Positions 16,498 to 30,000 of a stretch of 64,000 bases of DNA are shown in pieces. Every line of letters starts with the position of its first letter. Positions within the stretch are counted from its first letter, which is position 1. Source of the stretch: Sinohyriopsis cumingii (Eukaryota; Mollusca; Bivalvia; Unionida; Unionidae); contig CM068827.1 of the NCBI GenBank assembly GCA_028554795.2, forward strand, positions 77,683,677 through 77,747,676. The letters are read 5' to 3'. Under the pieces are notes generated by a model that did not search any database, was not told the origin of the DNA, and saw only the letters and a program-made list of their open reading frames with translations. The position numbers were made by a program, and so were the translations under genes.

Positions 16498-16936
16498 ACT
16501 AATTACTGGATTATAGAGCCTGTATCTGAATTCAGTTTTACTTTTGTTAACAATGCTGAACAATCTCTGTTAGCATTAGAATGGTGAAGAACCAAAATAT
16601 TTTCAGAACCCATCTAAGAGGAAATTTATATAGTCCAGTTATTGGGTCTTTTAGCTGGGAAATAAGATGCAAAAACAACTCTGTCCGCATGAAGTACTTT
16701 GTCTGGTAGTGCCAACTTGATACTTCTGGAGTTGTCTTAATTTATCAGCAGCCTTTCCTGCAGCATGGTGCATTATATGACAGACACAACCTGATATGAA
16801 TAATGATATTGACATTTTTCAAAATATACAAGGCAACTCCTTTATGAATTCCAGTCATCATTGATGTAGCATCAGCTGAAAACCCCATACAGTTCTGCCA
16901 ACTTATATTTATTCAAAGCATTATTAATCAATATTG
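16498..16936 (-). repeat. hAT transposon fragment
   Basis: This stretch aligns by eye with the transposase part of the hAT copy at 36,577-37,919: shared landmarks are TTTTAGCTGGGAAATAAG, TTTCCTGCAGCATGGTGCAT and ATGAATTCCAGTCATCATTG. It lacks both ends and is interrupted at its right side by a different transposon remnant. The transposase sense strand is minus. It is a dead fragment. Confidence 0.7.
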
Positions 16937-16976
16937 TAGTTGGCAACACGAATAACTTACTGCAAAATGATCAACA

Positions 16977-17798
16977 TGTCATCAAGGAAAAGAAAAATTC
17001 TCAGTATAGAAGAGAAAGTGAAAGCAATTCAACTGACCGAAGTTTTTTTTCTTCTTTGAGGATCCTTGCAGAAAACTGATGTTGGAAAGACTCAGATAAA
17101 CAATATCATGAAAGGTAAGGAAACAATTCTGCAGAAGTATGAAGATGGAATGGACGGAGAAAGGAAAATTGTTCGAGCCAGATGTTTGTATCCTGATTTG
17201 AATGACAAGGTGTTTGAATGGTTTTGATCTGCATGTGCCAAGAAAATTCCACACACTGGTTGAATGATCCAAGAAAAGCAGCAATTTTGTCAGTTGAAAT
17301 GGGATATGGCGACTTTACCGCAAGTAACGGATGGTTGCACAGATTACAAGTCCGACACAAGAAGTGTTCTATCCTTAGTGGAGAATCAGCTGATGATAAT
17401 GAAGTTGTCAAGGATTGGAACAAAAGGCTAAATGATATATGCAGGGAATATGACATCAAGGATATTTTTATTGTGACGAGACTGATTTGTTTTTTTAAGA
17501 CTGTTACCAGCAAAGTGATGGATGATGTGATCTTTAACATAATTATAAAGACAGTTTTAAAACTATATCTATGGTTATTCATAACATTCTTTTGAAAATG
17601 ATGAAACAGTTTTACATTTCACAACATGCATGTGATTTTTAAATGAAAATATTGAATGTTTTAGAATTAAATGTACTTGTGACTTTCTTCATAAATATTT
17701 ACTATTTGCATTTGTCATCTCCCTCTAGAAAGGCCACCTTCATTGTAAGGCCACTTCCCTGCTGCAATAGGGGTGGCCTTATAAGAGGGGGGCTACTG
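16977..17798 (+). pseudogene. Tigger/pogo-type transposon remnant with 3' terminal repeat
   Basis: From ATG at 16,977 the sequence encodes a CENP-B-type helix-turn-helix start (MSSRKRKILSIEEKVKAIQL), then, after frameshifts and stop codons, DFTASNGWLHRLQVRHKK and LSGESADDNEVVKDWNK, which match the second DNA-binding domain and the start of the DDE domain of Tigger transposases. No catalytic core remains. The right end has GGCCTTATAAGAGGGGGGCT followed by ACTG and TA (17,799-17,800), the usual inverted-repeat end and TA duplication of this group. Its end sequence differs from that of the intact Tigger at 29,203, so it is another family. Confidence 0.7.
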
Positions 17799-18278
17799 TA
17801 TATACAACTCTGACCAAGGAATGAATGAATAAAGGTGACAGTGTAAACACTTTTGAATCCATTTATGGTAATTTTTTCTTCGTAGAATGCTTTAAATTTG
17901 TACTTTTAAAATACTAGGATATATAGCAAGAGTGGGCCGAATCCAGTCATTGACCTGGTTTTATGTTAATTTACATCTCAGGGTGTGGCTTTAAAAATCA
18001 GGCCCATACCTGATGGCAGTTGCCCACAACTGGTATACATACATGCAAACCCCTGACGAGGAAAAAGTGTTAATCCAAGTGGACAAAAAGAGAAATCCAA
18101 GCAGAAAAAGTGGAATCCACACATAACATGCTAAAAATTAAATAAACAAGGATTTATTTGCCCCTCTCGTCTTTTAATATCATTTACTGCTTAAAGTTTT
18201 CATATGTAGCACTTTTAGCTTTCAAAAGCAACAGATTTTCATGTTGCATTTTAAAACACTTTGTACCAGCTGAGACCA

Positions 18279-18764
18279 TCAATGTTTTGCACACCAGTAA
18301 AGCACAAAGTACTGGGTTACTGAGCCTGGATCTGAATTCACTTTTATTTTTGTTAACAATGCTGAATAATCTCTGTCAGCATTTGAATGGTAAAGAACCA
18401 ATATTGCTTTCATAACCTGACAAAGAAGAGGAAATTTATATCTTCCTGTGATTGTGTCTTTTAGCTGGGAAATTAGGTGCCACTGCACATCAAATCTATC
18501 TGCATTAAGTATATTGTCAGGTAGAATCCCAACTTTATACTGCAGGAATTCTCCTTCCAGATGAGCCAAGGTAGGCAAAGATGGTAATAGAAAGGGATAT
18601 CTCTTGACAAAGAATCTAACACTTTTGAAGCTTATTGACTGTCTCTCATTTACATCAGCAACTGAAGCATTTAAAAGCACTTCATCTCCATAGAGGAACT
18701 TCTGGAGCATGTAATCACAGGCTGTAGCATAATAATCTCCAACATTATCATCAGACACCTTCAC
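18279..18764 (-). pseudogene. hAT transposase C-terminal fragment
   Basis: A 161-codon open stretch contains KVSDDNVGDYYATACDYMLQ, LPTLAHLEGEFLQYKV and KFPLLCQVMKAILVLYHSNA. The last resembles the hAT dimerisation region, normally 'P.L...A..iLvlp.SnA..Er'. The catalytic acids of the core are not here. It belongs to the deleted element around it. Confidence 0.65.
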
Positions 18765-19040
18765 AACTAGAGTAGAATTGCATGCTATGAATTTTCTTGC
18801 TTCTGCACCAATAGCAAGATCTTCATTATCTTTCTAGAACTTGGAAATAACACCTCTGCATTTATAACATTCATGTCCACAATTTAGTTCTGCTGTAAAT
18901 AAGAAGTTACCTTAGTATTGGAGTTCCTAAGATGAGCTAATTCAATGTTTCTTTGTTTTCAAGTGTTTCTCCACATAAAATTTACCACCATGCCCAATAT
19001 TAAAATGAGCATGATGCTGCCATAGAATACAGGGACTCAT

Positions 19041-19114
19041 ATCGTTGCTTAAAACTGACCTGTCATACATGTACTATATAGTACATGTATGACAGGTCAA
19101 TTTTAAGCAACGAT
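19041..19114. repeat. Long palindrome inside hAT copy
   Basis: Two 37-base arms meet at 19,077/19,078 (centre CATGTACTATATAGTACATG) with one mismatch, and weaker pairing extends about 11 bases further on each side. The same palindrome is present at 25,209-25,282 in the second hAT copy, with three mismatches. Confidence 0.9.
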
Positions 19115-19902
19115 GCTAGCCCCTGTGCCCGAGAATGGAACGATGTATTATGCCATTCATGTATTCATCTCTGAATGATTCGTTTTGTTTTTTTTGTCGT
19201 CTTTTTCTGATCCACCTGTGAAATTCTATGAAAGAATATATGTGCTCTAAGACAAACATTGACTAGAATACGTGATGACTTTTAGCGCCAAATAATAAAA
19301 TTATTTCCACACGGCCTACAATAGATGTCACGTGATGCTGCCCTCATGTCCTCATCTTTGGAGGATTGTTATTTTATGTTTCGTTTACTACTGGCCTTTT
19401 TCTATTCCATCTGTGAAATTATTTGAAAGGAGATATTTTTGCTCTCATACACGCATCGACTAAAATAAATTATACTTTTTAGCGCCAAATACCTATAGAC
19501 TGGTTCCGTACTAAATATAAATTAGAAGAAAAAATCTGCGAGTAAAGATTATAAATTAGAAAACCAGTCTGTTCTCTCCTCACTAAGCCATACAGCTGCT
19601 ATAAACAGAATACAAGGTCGAAAGTTTGAAAGTAGAACCAGCATGTTTCTGGGTAATAACATAATACTGTTAGGAAAGTGCATGGACAAGCGTACTCTTA
19701 TAGTGTAGTTAAGTAGAAGCCGTCTTTTCTATAATACGGTCTGTGGGATTAACGGGATGTTAATAAAAATGAGAAAAAAAAACAACTGATTTTTTTTGGG
19801 AAGGTGGATATACCGAAAAAGCGTAATCCATACATGCTTATGTGTAATTTAGTGGAAAAAAAATGTAATGATTACGCCAAAAGCACAATGGTTGGCATGT
19901 AT

Positions 19903-22900
19903 GGGTATACAGCAATAAAAGAGTTTGACCATGACACTTGTATTAATCAACCTTTACAGTGTGTAGTTTTGTATTTCTGAAAAAATCTTTGCATACAGAA
20001 ATTGAGCAACAACTATCTCGTACCACTTTAATATCAGTTAGACTAGAACTTATTTAAAAGCTTTTATCTGAAATTAGAAGAAGCTTAATGAGAAAAACTA
20101 AACCTAAAAGCCAAAATCATTGAATATCACTCATCTGAAACACTGGATTAAATCTTTACTGCACGTCATAAACTTAAGTTTTGAAAACAATGTAATTGTA
20201 AGCATTTAATATTACTTTTCTCCATTTACTAAAAACAGAAAAAGACATCTTTTTTAATGCATCATGTGAAATATTGGCCACACTTTGTTTAGTTTGCCAG
20301 CCAAGTAATTGCTGGAAGAAGTATTCTCCTTTCATGCTGTTTACTAGATGAAGGTTGTTTTATATTAAATTGTTTCTATATATTAAAGACCCTAAAATTA
20401 TGGTGGTTCGAGGTCCAGAACCAATTATTTTAGCTGAAGGCCTGCCGCAAGTTTTCCACATTAGCTATTCAAGCATTTAATATTTCTTGTTTTTATGAAC
20501 TGAAGAAAAATGTGCTTTTTAATTATAAAAAGCATCATAAAAAGTTATAAGTGTGTACTGATGCAAGCAAAAGTCGAATGATAGTGGTAGAGTTGTGGTT
20601 TAAACTGTTACTGGAATGCAGTCAAATTACTATGCAATATGTACATTGACAGTGAAAACTACAATAAAAATAAATGTATTTGCACTTTCCTTGGTCACTG
20701 GAAAAAGACTTGAGCATGAACCGAGTAAGATGAAAAGAGGCTAATTAGGTTTTCTTAAATATGTACACTGGAAACAGAGCATATTACTTGCACAAGGAAG
20801 GTAGTTGCAAGTAAATCAAACACATCCCTGCAGCAGGAGTGCCAAACTGCTCAAGCATTTACAAAGCTGTATGCAAATCAGAAACACCTCGTATGGATTG
20901 AAGCTGAAAATCTTTTTCTGATGTTTCAGTTCGTTTATAACATGCAGCAAAAGAATTATGTACAGCCACAACTGTACATTTTTTCCAAATTCCATATTTT
21001 GTACCCTGAAGGCATGCTTTCACAGCAGTCAGAATTTTCAGTTTGCATTAATATTTTGTTACGTTTTTCCTGCCTTTCATTATTGTGAATGCATTGCTGA
21101 AGACATCTGCATATCAGACTTGGCTGATGGACAAGTCCATAGCTTACGTGGACCTGGGCAATATAGGCTCCAACTGATCCTGGACCAGCAACTCAAAGCG
21201 AAATTTTCAGGCCACCAATACTGAATTTTTGCGATGATAAATGAGATTTATTTGTGCAATCAAACAGTAACTCATAGTTGATATTTTTGAAGTCTTTCAT
21301 TCATTAAAAATGTCAGACTGAGTATGGAACATTTTATTTAACGGTCAATATGTTATTTAAATCATTTGTGTGATTTATTATGGAATTAGTGATTCATTTA
21401 TGTTAGTTCTATATTCATAAAAACTGAAGGAACAAAAATGTATGTATAAAATTATGACCTGTATCAGCTGGCATGATTCATGAGCTGAAAATCTTTATTA
21501 AACAAAAGATTCTTTTGATGAGAGCAAGGAAATGTTTTAAAATTTAGAACCAAGATATAAATAACTGATAATTTTTACAGAGGAAGAAAAAGAAAGCTAT
21601 GCATTATTATAACATTTTTATTTACATGTCCTTTTAATGCAGTATTACACTTTTTTGAAAGCGTACACCACACTTTAATGGCAGAAAATTTGTAACACTG
21701 ACTTTAGAAAATAAGTATTTAAAATTGTGCACTCTGGAAGTGTTTGTGCTCCCTCAACCAAGAAAGGTTGTCTTTAACTGACATTCTAGAACTGAAAATC
21801 TAGGAAATATAAATCAAAGAATTTTCTTTCTCATTAACTTTAGGAGAAACAACACTTAATCCAATTCTAAAAGGACAGAATTCAATGTATCTGCAGATAT
21901 CTTAATAATACATGCCAACATTTTTACCATAAACAGTGAAGTCTGCTAATAAAGATCTCTTAAGAGACCAGAAGCTATCAACGTTTATTTGCAGACATGT
22001 ATCTTACGAGATGTCCACCAAGATATATTTCCCTCAAATACATACAAAATTCTAGAACAAGAAATAGGGACCTAATTTACAAATGAAAGTTGGTATTCAA
22101 TTTAGAATGGTTTATCAGTATTCACATATTAGGAAACCATGATATCCTACCAAACACTACTGATAAGACTACTGCTGAATGCATAAACTTCAATAACAGG
22201 CTTACGTAGGCCCAATATCAATTTATAACAGACATATGACCCAGCTTCAGCATTATCAAGTGTCGATACCAGTCAAAACAATATTAGTTATTTGTATGAA
22301 ATCTTATCAAGGAATTTATTTCAAGCAATTTTTAAGGTGATTAAAAAGTGGATGAGAATTATGTACACTGAACCAAAACGTCATAATAACAGGATGCTCT
22401 TTGTCAAACTTATTTTTCCTACCAACTATTAGATAGCACGACAAGGCCAGAATTTTGCTGACGTGCTGTCAAAACTTTGGTTAAATTTCACTTTTAACAA
22501 TGATATTATTTTATGGTCCTTTTTTTTACTAAATAATTATTTGCTCGACGTTACTGTCAGTTTTTATCAAGTTGTAAAATGATGTCATGGCACAGTGAAT
22601 GGCTTATGACACACCGCAAACCCAAAGCATTTCCATATGCTGATAATGCCAGACACAGACACATATAAGAATATCACTGCTAATCTCCAAGATACCTTAA
22701 AATTCGAAGAAGTTATATTATGGTTCTGCTCATAGCAGCCACAAAAAAAAAAATACATAATACAAGGTATAAAATGTGCATAATATTTGTACATATTATG
22801 CATGAATTATTCCGAATTAAATAAAAATAACAAACTGATGGAAATAAATACAATATATACTCTTTTAGTTCGAGTCCAAGTGAAAACTGAACAGATCCAA

Positions 22901-23905
22901 ATCTGCAATTATATAATGTACCAGAAGATCTATGTCCATGCAGTTTGTTTGGAGTAATCACTTATTAGTAGCATTATGTAATGGCAGGCCAAGATTTATA
23001 TCTCTTGCTGTTGTGCTTGAATTAGAGGCGAGTATGTACGGTATTTGACAAATTTTTATGTTTCCATGAAATTAATGATGACAAGATGAATGAATAAATG
23101 TATTAATTTTCATACTTATATACTAACACTGTGTAAGTAAAGGCTGTTTGAATTGGAAAGTTCAAGAATGAGAATTATGTTTTGATGATCATGAAGTGAT
23201 TCTCTGTGACGTGATTGCTTCTCCTGAACATTCACAATTATTTCAGTCCAAAAGGCATAATGTAAAACTGGGCATTTTCCTCGTAATCTCAGTTTTCCCA
23301 GCTGATAATAAAACATCTTTTTGCAGAAACAAATTTGCTCTATTCCTGGGAATGAAGCTGTTATTGATAAAAACTTTCTTTCTTACAAATTTACTGAGAT
23401 GCAAAGAAGTGAAAAAGTTTTCATCTTCCTGCATACAAAGACATTTCAATTTATATTTGCAAGCAAATGGTCTTCCTCTCTTTTTTGAAATAGCTACTTG
23501 TCAACACAACAAGAGTTCATGACAAGTTCTGTTTCTTAAATGAGCTTCTTTCAATCATTCTTAATGGCACACATGCTTAACTTTAACAGCTCTAACATAT
23601 CTAAGGACAGAAATGTCTTCCATCTTAAAATATACAGAATATATGCATCTTTAAAAGAAAACTTGCATGACCCTTAAAAAGGTGTGAAAATGTCAGAATT
23701 TGTAAAATCTCTTGTTCCCTTGCAAGACTGGTAGTACCATTTACTTGTATATATACAAAATTACAATTAAATGTTCCTTTCCTACCCCCCCCCCAATGAA
23801 AAAAAAAACAACCCCCGTAACAAAATCAATCTGATGAAAGTTAATTTCAGTTGCAGCTGCCACAATCCACAAAAACCATCCTTCCATTTGTCTTTCTGTC
23901 TGAGA
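19903..23905. other. Downstream of DAZAP1: probable long 3' UTR, then intergenic DNA
   Basis: No gene was found on either strand. The part next to 23,905 should be the 3' UTR of the minus-strand DAZAP1 gene. The nearest minus-strand AATAAA hexamer I found is at 22,315-22,320, about 1.6 kb past the stop; whether it is used cannot be told. A partial copy of the palindromic MITE family lies at about 22,858-22,975. Confidence 0.45.
22858..22975. repeat. MITE fragment (ATCTG family)
   Basis: It shares AGTCCAAGTGAAAACTG, AGATCCAAATCTGC, ATAATGTACCAGAAGATCT and TGCAGTTTG with the fuller copies at 44,102 and 53,840. The right half is missing. Confidence 0.6.
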
Positions 23906-24075
23906 TTATCTTCTGTATGGATGGAAGGACGGTGGTCCAGAACCCTGCCTCTGATATGGGGGTGCAGGTCCTGGGGCACCATAGGCTGGTTGTTGGGTAG
24001 CGTCACCTTGTCCTCCATATCCAGGGGCTGCAGTGCCATAGGCTGCTGCTGATCCTGATGATGCATCTCCATAAC
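23906..24075 (-). CDS. DAZAP1: DAZAP1 terminal coding exon (170 nt)
   Basis: It encodes YGDASSGSAAAYGTAAPGYG through GPPSFHPYRR and the TAA stop at 23,906-23,908. Acceptor TTCCTCAG. The FHPYRR end is the strongest single marker for DAZAP1. Confidence 0.9.
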
Positions 24076-27000
24076 CTGAGGAAGAAAAGAAGTCAAATAT
24101 GAGGTCTCCAACCATTCATCTGCAACATTTCTTCTACTTTTATGCATGATGACACAGTATTAAATAATAATAATCCTACCCTGATATTGCTCGCCTTGCT
24201 TACAACAGTCGGACATTTTACTGGGCAGCTTTGTAGCATACATGCCAACCCCTGACGAGGAAAAAGTGTAATCCGAGTGGACAAAAAGAGGAATCCACAT
24301 ATAACATGCTAAAAATTCAATAAACAATGATTTATTTGCCCCTCTCATCTTTTGACATCATTTATTGCTTAAAGTTTTCATCTCAAGCACTTTTAGCTTT
24401 AGAAAGCAACAGATTTTCATGCTGCATTTTAAAACACTTCGTACCAGCCGAGACCATCAATGTTTTGCACACCAATAGAGCATAAAGTACTGGGTTACTG
24501 AGCCTGGATCCGAATTCACTTTTATTTTTGTTAATAATACTGAACAATCTCTCAGTCAGCATTAGAATGGTAAAGAAATAATATTCCTTTCATAACCTGA
24601 CAAAGAAGAGGAAATTTACATATTCCAGTGATTGTGTCTTTTAGCTGGGAAATTAGGTGCCACTGCACATCAAATCTATCTGCATTAAGTATACTGTCAT
24701 TTAGAATCCCAACTTTATACTGCAGGAATTCTTCCAGATGAGCCAAGGTGGGCAAAGATGGTAATAGAAAGGGTTATCTCTTGACAAAGAATCTAACACT
24801 TTTGAAGCTTTTCGACTGGCTCTCATTTACATCACAACTGAAGCATTTAAAAGCACTTCATCTCCATAGGGGAATTTCTGGAGCATGTAATCACTGGCTG
24901 TAGCATAATAATCTCTAACATTATCATCAGACACCTTCACAACTAGAGTAGAATTGTGTTCTATGAATTCTCTTGCTTCTGCACCAATAGCAAGATCTTC
25001 ATCATCTTTCCAGAACTTGGTAAATAACACCTCTGCATTTATAATATTCATGTCCGCAATTTAGTTCTGCTGTAGCCTTAGTATTGGAGTTCGTAAGACG
25101 AGCTAGTTTGATGTGTTTCTTTGTTTTCAAGTGTTTCTCCACATAAAATTTACCACCATGCCCAATATTAAAATGAGCATGATGCTGCCCTAGAATACAG
25201 GGATTTGTATCGTTGCTTAAAACTGACCCGTCATACATGTATTATATAGTACATGTATGACAGGTCAATTTTAAGCAACGATGCGAGCCCCTGTGCCCGA
25301 GAATGGAACGATGTATTATGCCATTCATGTATTCATCTTTGAAGGATTCGTTTTTTTATTTTTTTGTCTTTTTCTGATTCACCTGTGATATTCTTTGAAA
25401 AAATATATGTGCTCTAACACAAACATCGACGAGAATACATCTGATGACTTTTAGCGCCAAATAGTAAAATTATTTCCACACAGCCTGCAATAGACATCAT
25501 GTGATGCTGCTCTTGTGTCCTCATCTTTGGAGGATTCTGTTATTTTATGTTTCGTTTATTATTGGCCTTTTTCTAATCCATCTGTGAAATAATTTAAAGG
25601 AGATATTTTTGCTCTCATACACGAATCGACTAAAATAAATTATACTTTTTTGCGCCAAATACCTATAGACTGGTTCTGTACTAAATTAGAAGAAGAAGAA
25701 AAGATCTGCGAGTAAAGATTAAAAATTAGAAAACCAGTTTGTTCTCTCCTCACTAAACCATACAGCTGCTATAAATAGGATACAAGGTCGAAAGTTTGAA
25801 AGTAGAACCAGCATGTTTCTGGGTAATAGGATAGTTGCTTTAAATAGAACATAATACCCTTTGGAAAGTGCACGGACAAGCGTACTCTTATAGTTACGCT
25901 GAAGCCGTCTTTTCTAAAATACGGTCTGTGGGATTAACAGAATGTTAATAAAAACGAGAAAACAAACAATTGATTTTCTTTGGAAGGTGGATATACCGAA
26001 AAAGCGTAATCTATACACGTTACGCGTAAGGTGTAATTTAGTGAAAAAAAGCGTAATGGTTGGCATGTATGTTGTAGTATGGTATGAAAATAACCCTAAA
26101 TAAATCATCTCACAAACTTTATATTTTGTTGATTTTACCAATCTGACTCTAGTCTGGATAAAATCATTTCCACAAATAACTAATATGCAGTCTCTTGCTG
26201 ACAAATGACATCCCCCAAGCTCTTAAAAAGTTGAGTTTATAGAGACAAGGCTTTAATTTGTGAATTTCACACAAATTGAAATTATAATCTCCGGAATTAT
26301 TTTTACTTTTTAAGGCAACTGGCTTTATTAGTTTTGGAAATAAATGTGCAAATTTTTCAGGAAATAAATGTGTACAGGGGTATTTTTCCCCAAAATTTCT
26401 GATAAGCTTAAAACAATTATTTAAAAATACCATTAATTAATGTACAATTCATATGATGACATACAAATGACAAATGCTTCCAACACTTTGAAATGGTGAA
26501 CTCTATTCAAAAATTTCAAATGGGGCAAAGTTTTAAAAAATAATTTTCTGCACATAAATTTATTATGGTTAAATGGCACCTCAATACAATAATTGCTCTA
26601 TGGTACCAATTAAAAATACAAATGTCTAAAGATGGAAAAAAAAATAAACTATACAAAAACGTAAAGGAAACTCCAATGTAAAAATAAACCATTATAAGAT
26701 TATATATAAAGGTAAAAAAATATAAAATCCTTATAATATGTAGTTAAAAAGTATGTTATATAAACCACATCTCTTCAAAAAGTCCAAGACCTGTTTTGCT
26801 GGAACATCAATATAAATTCCTAAATTAAATTTCATTAGTCAAGACTATTGTGTCTTGGGGTGCATGTCAATATAATGTACAAAAATGTGTTCCACTGTCA
26901 GGATCTGCACTGTTCAAAGTTCAACCTCTTGGTTGGTATGCAAGAGTAGCATACACACATCCTATATATAAGCACAAAACCACCTTATCTTGGCAATTTG

Positions 27001-30000
27001 TTATATCATGGATGCCTCTCTCCAATGCATTTAACAAAACTAAGCTTGTCTGTGGAGTTTTCATTCCACATCTTCTGCCATGTATATACAATAAAAGCAC
27101 AAACTTAGTTGTATTTTTTAAAAATAAAAGAAATAACAGTTACTTGCAAGAAATAAATGCAATTACTTGCAAAGTATCTCTAATTGTATACAGAAAATAT
27201 GATAAACTTGGACATTTGTTTATTTGTACGAGAAATAAATGCAATTACTTGCAAAGTATCTATAATTGTGTACAGAAATTATGATAAATCTGGACCTATC
27301 TTTTTTAATACAGAAATAAACACAATTGCTTGCAATCAAATATCTATATTTGTGCAAAGAAATTATGATCCTTAACTACAACACTGCCCATGGTTTATGC
27401 AATCCTAAAATTGTCCATTTTTTATAAAACAAAATCATCATCTTTTTTCTTCAGCAATATATGACAAATGGTTCATTTTAATCTCTAAGGCATACTATTA
27501 TGTTAATTTATTCAGTGTTTTATTAAAGTTTATGCATCTTATATTCTATACTTTTTTTTGAAAATATCTAGGTTGGATATTATTTTGAAGTGTACAACTC
27601 TGTGATTCTCTAGAGACAATATCATAGATTACTTCCCTTAAATGACAGAAAACATTATTCCAGGGCTGATCAAAACAGGATCAGAAATACACACTCCAGA
27701 GTGGTGACAATCTCGGCCGATGAGATCCATGTTCATGTCATTAATGGATCTCACTCATTAATGAACTCATCTGTGATACAAGCATATACTCCATGTCTGA
27801 TCAAACTCGGATCAGAAATGTGGCTTCCAGTGACAACAAGCACAGCCAATCTGATGCAAGGCCACTTTATTAATATCCACTGATCTTGCTCATTTTTCAG
27901 CTTGTTCCAGATATTGATCCAAACCTGTATTCCCCATTTTATCAAAATTGTATCAGTACGACCTCCAGAGCAATAAAGAGTAAATTTGATAGACAAATGA
28001 CAGAGATGTGGGCAAGTAACTTATGGACAAATGACGGACATATCATAATACCACAAAAAATAACAAGAAACAAAACAAAATTCATCAGCTGCGACACTCA
28101 CTATAATTCTGGTAACAGTAACAAGTAACTGTTATGGACAAATGATAGACATGTGGACAAATAATACCACAACATAACAAGAAACTAAGCAAAATGCATC
28201 AGTTGCCACACTCACTATAATTTTGGTAGTAAGAGTACTGGTCCGCAGGCTTGGGCTGTGTAGCAGGGTCAGCAGAGGGTGCTGCTGTACTATGTGGATC
28301 AGGGGCTCCATAGGCTGGGAGTGAAATAAAGAGATTTAAAAAAAAAAAAATGGAACAAATAAAATTGTAAGCACTATCAAGAGTCCCTTGAAGAGACAAA
28401 TGCTCTAGTGGCCCCAAAAAAAGTTCCAGAATCTATGACAAGTTTATTTCTTTATTTAAATCATCTCTTGTACTCTTGAGAAACTCCAACATACCAAATT
28501 TGGTGAAAATAAAAGACACTTTGTTTGGTGAGTTAACATGTTCAATACCTGTATTGAATTCTTTATCATGGCCTCTGACTATGAACTGGATATTATTGAC
28601 AGAAGATCACTTAACTCGTTTCAGACAAAGTGAAGATTAAACCATATGCCACGTCTTGTTCAATCTACAAGTAATATTTTTTTTTGAAAAATAAAGTTAT
28701 TGCAGGAGATTCCTTCAAGGTATTCGAAGATAAATGTAACTTGGGCTCAAGCAGCCCAGAGAGCACTCACCTACTGCCATATGCTTAATAGCCCAAATGC
28801 AAGTGAATCTGACAAAATATCTGGGTCAGTAAGGTGTTTTCTTCCAGGACAGATGACTGCATGTTATGTAACAATTATATATATACAGGCTTTTCCAGTT
28901 CTTCCATTTTCATCCATATATAGTGACATGTCAGCATCGTTTGTCCAAAACTGAAAGGTATTATACTAGGACATAGCAGCCATTGGCATCAATTGTATAA
29001 TACTGCAAGCATCTATGCCAGAATGCTTTCTTTCAAATGCTGTCAAATCCTGATGAGTGATTTTTAAAAAAAGTTATTAAAAGATTTTTCAATTTTAGTA
29101 TTGGCAGCCAGATTTTATTGCAGAATAGCAGAATTTGTATAAATATGAAAAGTATTCAAATAAAGTTTTTTCTATTTTTAGGATTATCACCCATATTTGA
29201 TACAGTCAAACCCACTTATCTCGACCTCGGTTATCTCGACAACCCGCTTATGTCGAGCGTTTTGGTCCGGTCCCGAAAAAATTCTTCTTTGTTATGCTAT
29301 TTTTTACCCGCTTATCTCGACCTCTGTTAAGTCGATAACCCGGTTATGTCGGGCATAAGTTTCGGTCCGAAGAAACACGTGGACCCGCTTAATTCGACGA
29401 AATGCAACTTTTTAATGTCAATCTCACAGAAATTGTACAAGAAATAGTCAGCAAAAGCGATCGATTTTCAGGCACAATTTTGGTCCGTTACGGCAGTAGT
29501 CACATGTTTATTTCATATTCTTTCTATTTTTGGTTCGTAAGAGTAGCTTAATCGATTAGTTTATTATTTCTGATTGAGGCTCTTTAATTTCTTGTGCAAT
29601 TAAACACTGCTGGTGAAATTCTTCATCAGAAATTTCCGGAAAAATACAATGGAACCAGCAGTTTTGAATGGTTTTCGGCGATACACTGTTCCAAGCTGCA
29701 TGGGCATACATGATGGCGTCTAGCAGAGTTGGTTTATAGGATCGCTTTTCCTCAACTGCAAGCAAATAATTGCAAACTAAAGCTTTCCGATAATGGATTT
29801 TAAAAGCCTGAATTATTCCTTGGTCGAGTGGCTGAAGCTTACTGGTAGCATTGGGAGGAAGAAAATACACTGTGATTGCTTGTAACCCTTCTACACGTGG
29901 GTGAGCACGGCAGTTGTCTATTATCAATGCGATCTTTCGTTTTTCAAACTGTAAGTGGCGATCTAACTTGCGTAACCAGCTGGTAAAGATATCACCTGTC

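Larger units (their letters stand above)
18039..19902 (-). mobile_element. hAT element, internally deleted copy, 8-bp target duplication
   Basis: The ends are ATACATGC and GCATGTAT, flanked by TGGTATAC and GGGTATAC (7 of 8 bases match), which is the 8-bp duplication expected for hAT insertions. The interior holds transposase remnants on the minus strand, a long palindrome (19,041-19,114), and a right-hand part shared with the copies at 24,238, 36,577 and 63,033. It lacks the central catalytic part still visible in the copy at 36,577. Confidence 0.85.
24238..26070 (-). mobile_element. hAT element, internally deleted copy in the last DAZAP1 intron
   Basis: Ends ATACATGCC and GGCATGTAT are flanked by TTTGTAGC and GTTGTAGT (6 of 8 match). 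It is collinear with the copy at 18,039-19,902 over nearly its whole length, including the palindrome, so both derive from the same deleted master. The transposase remnants are on the minus strand. Confidence 0.85.
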
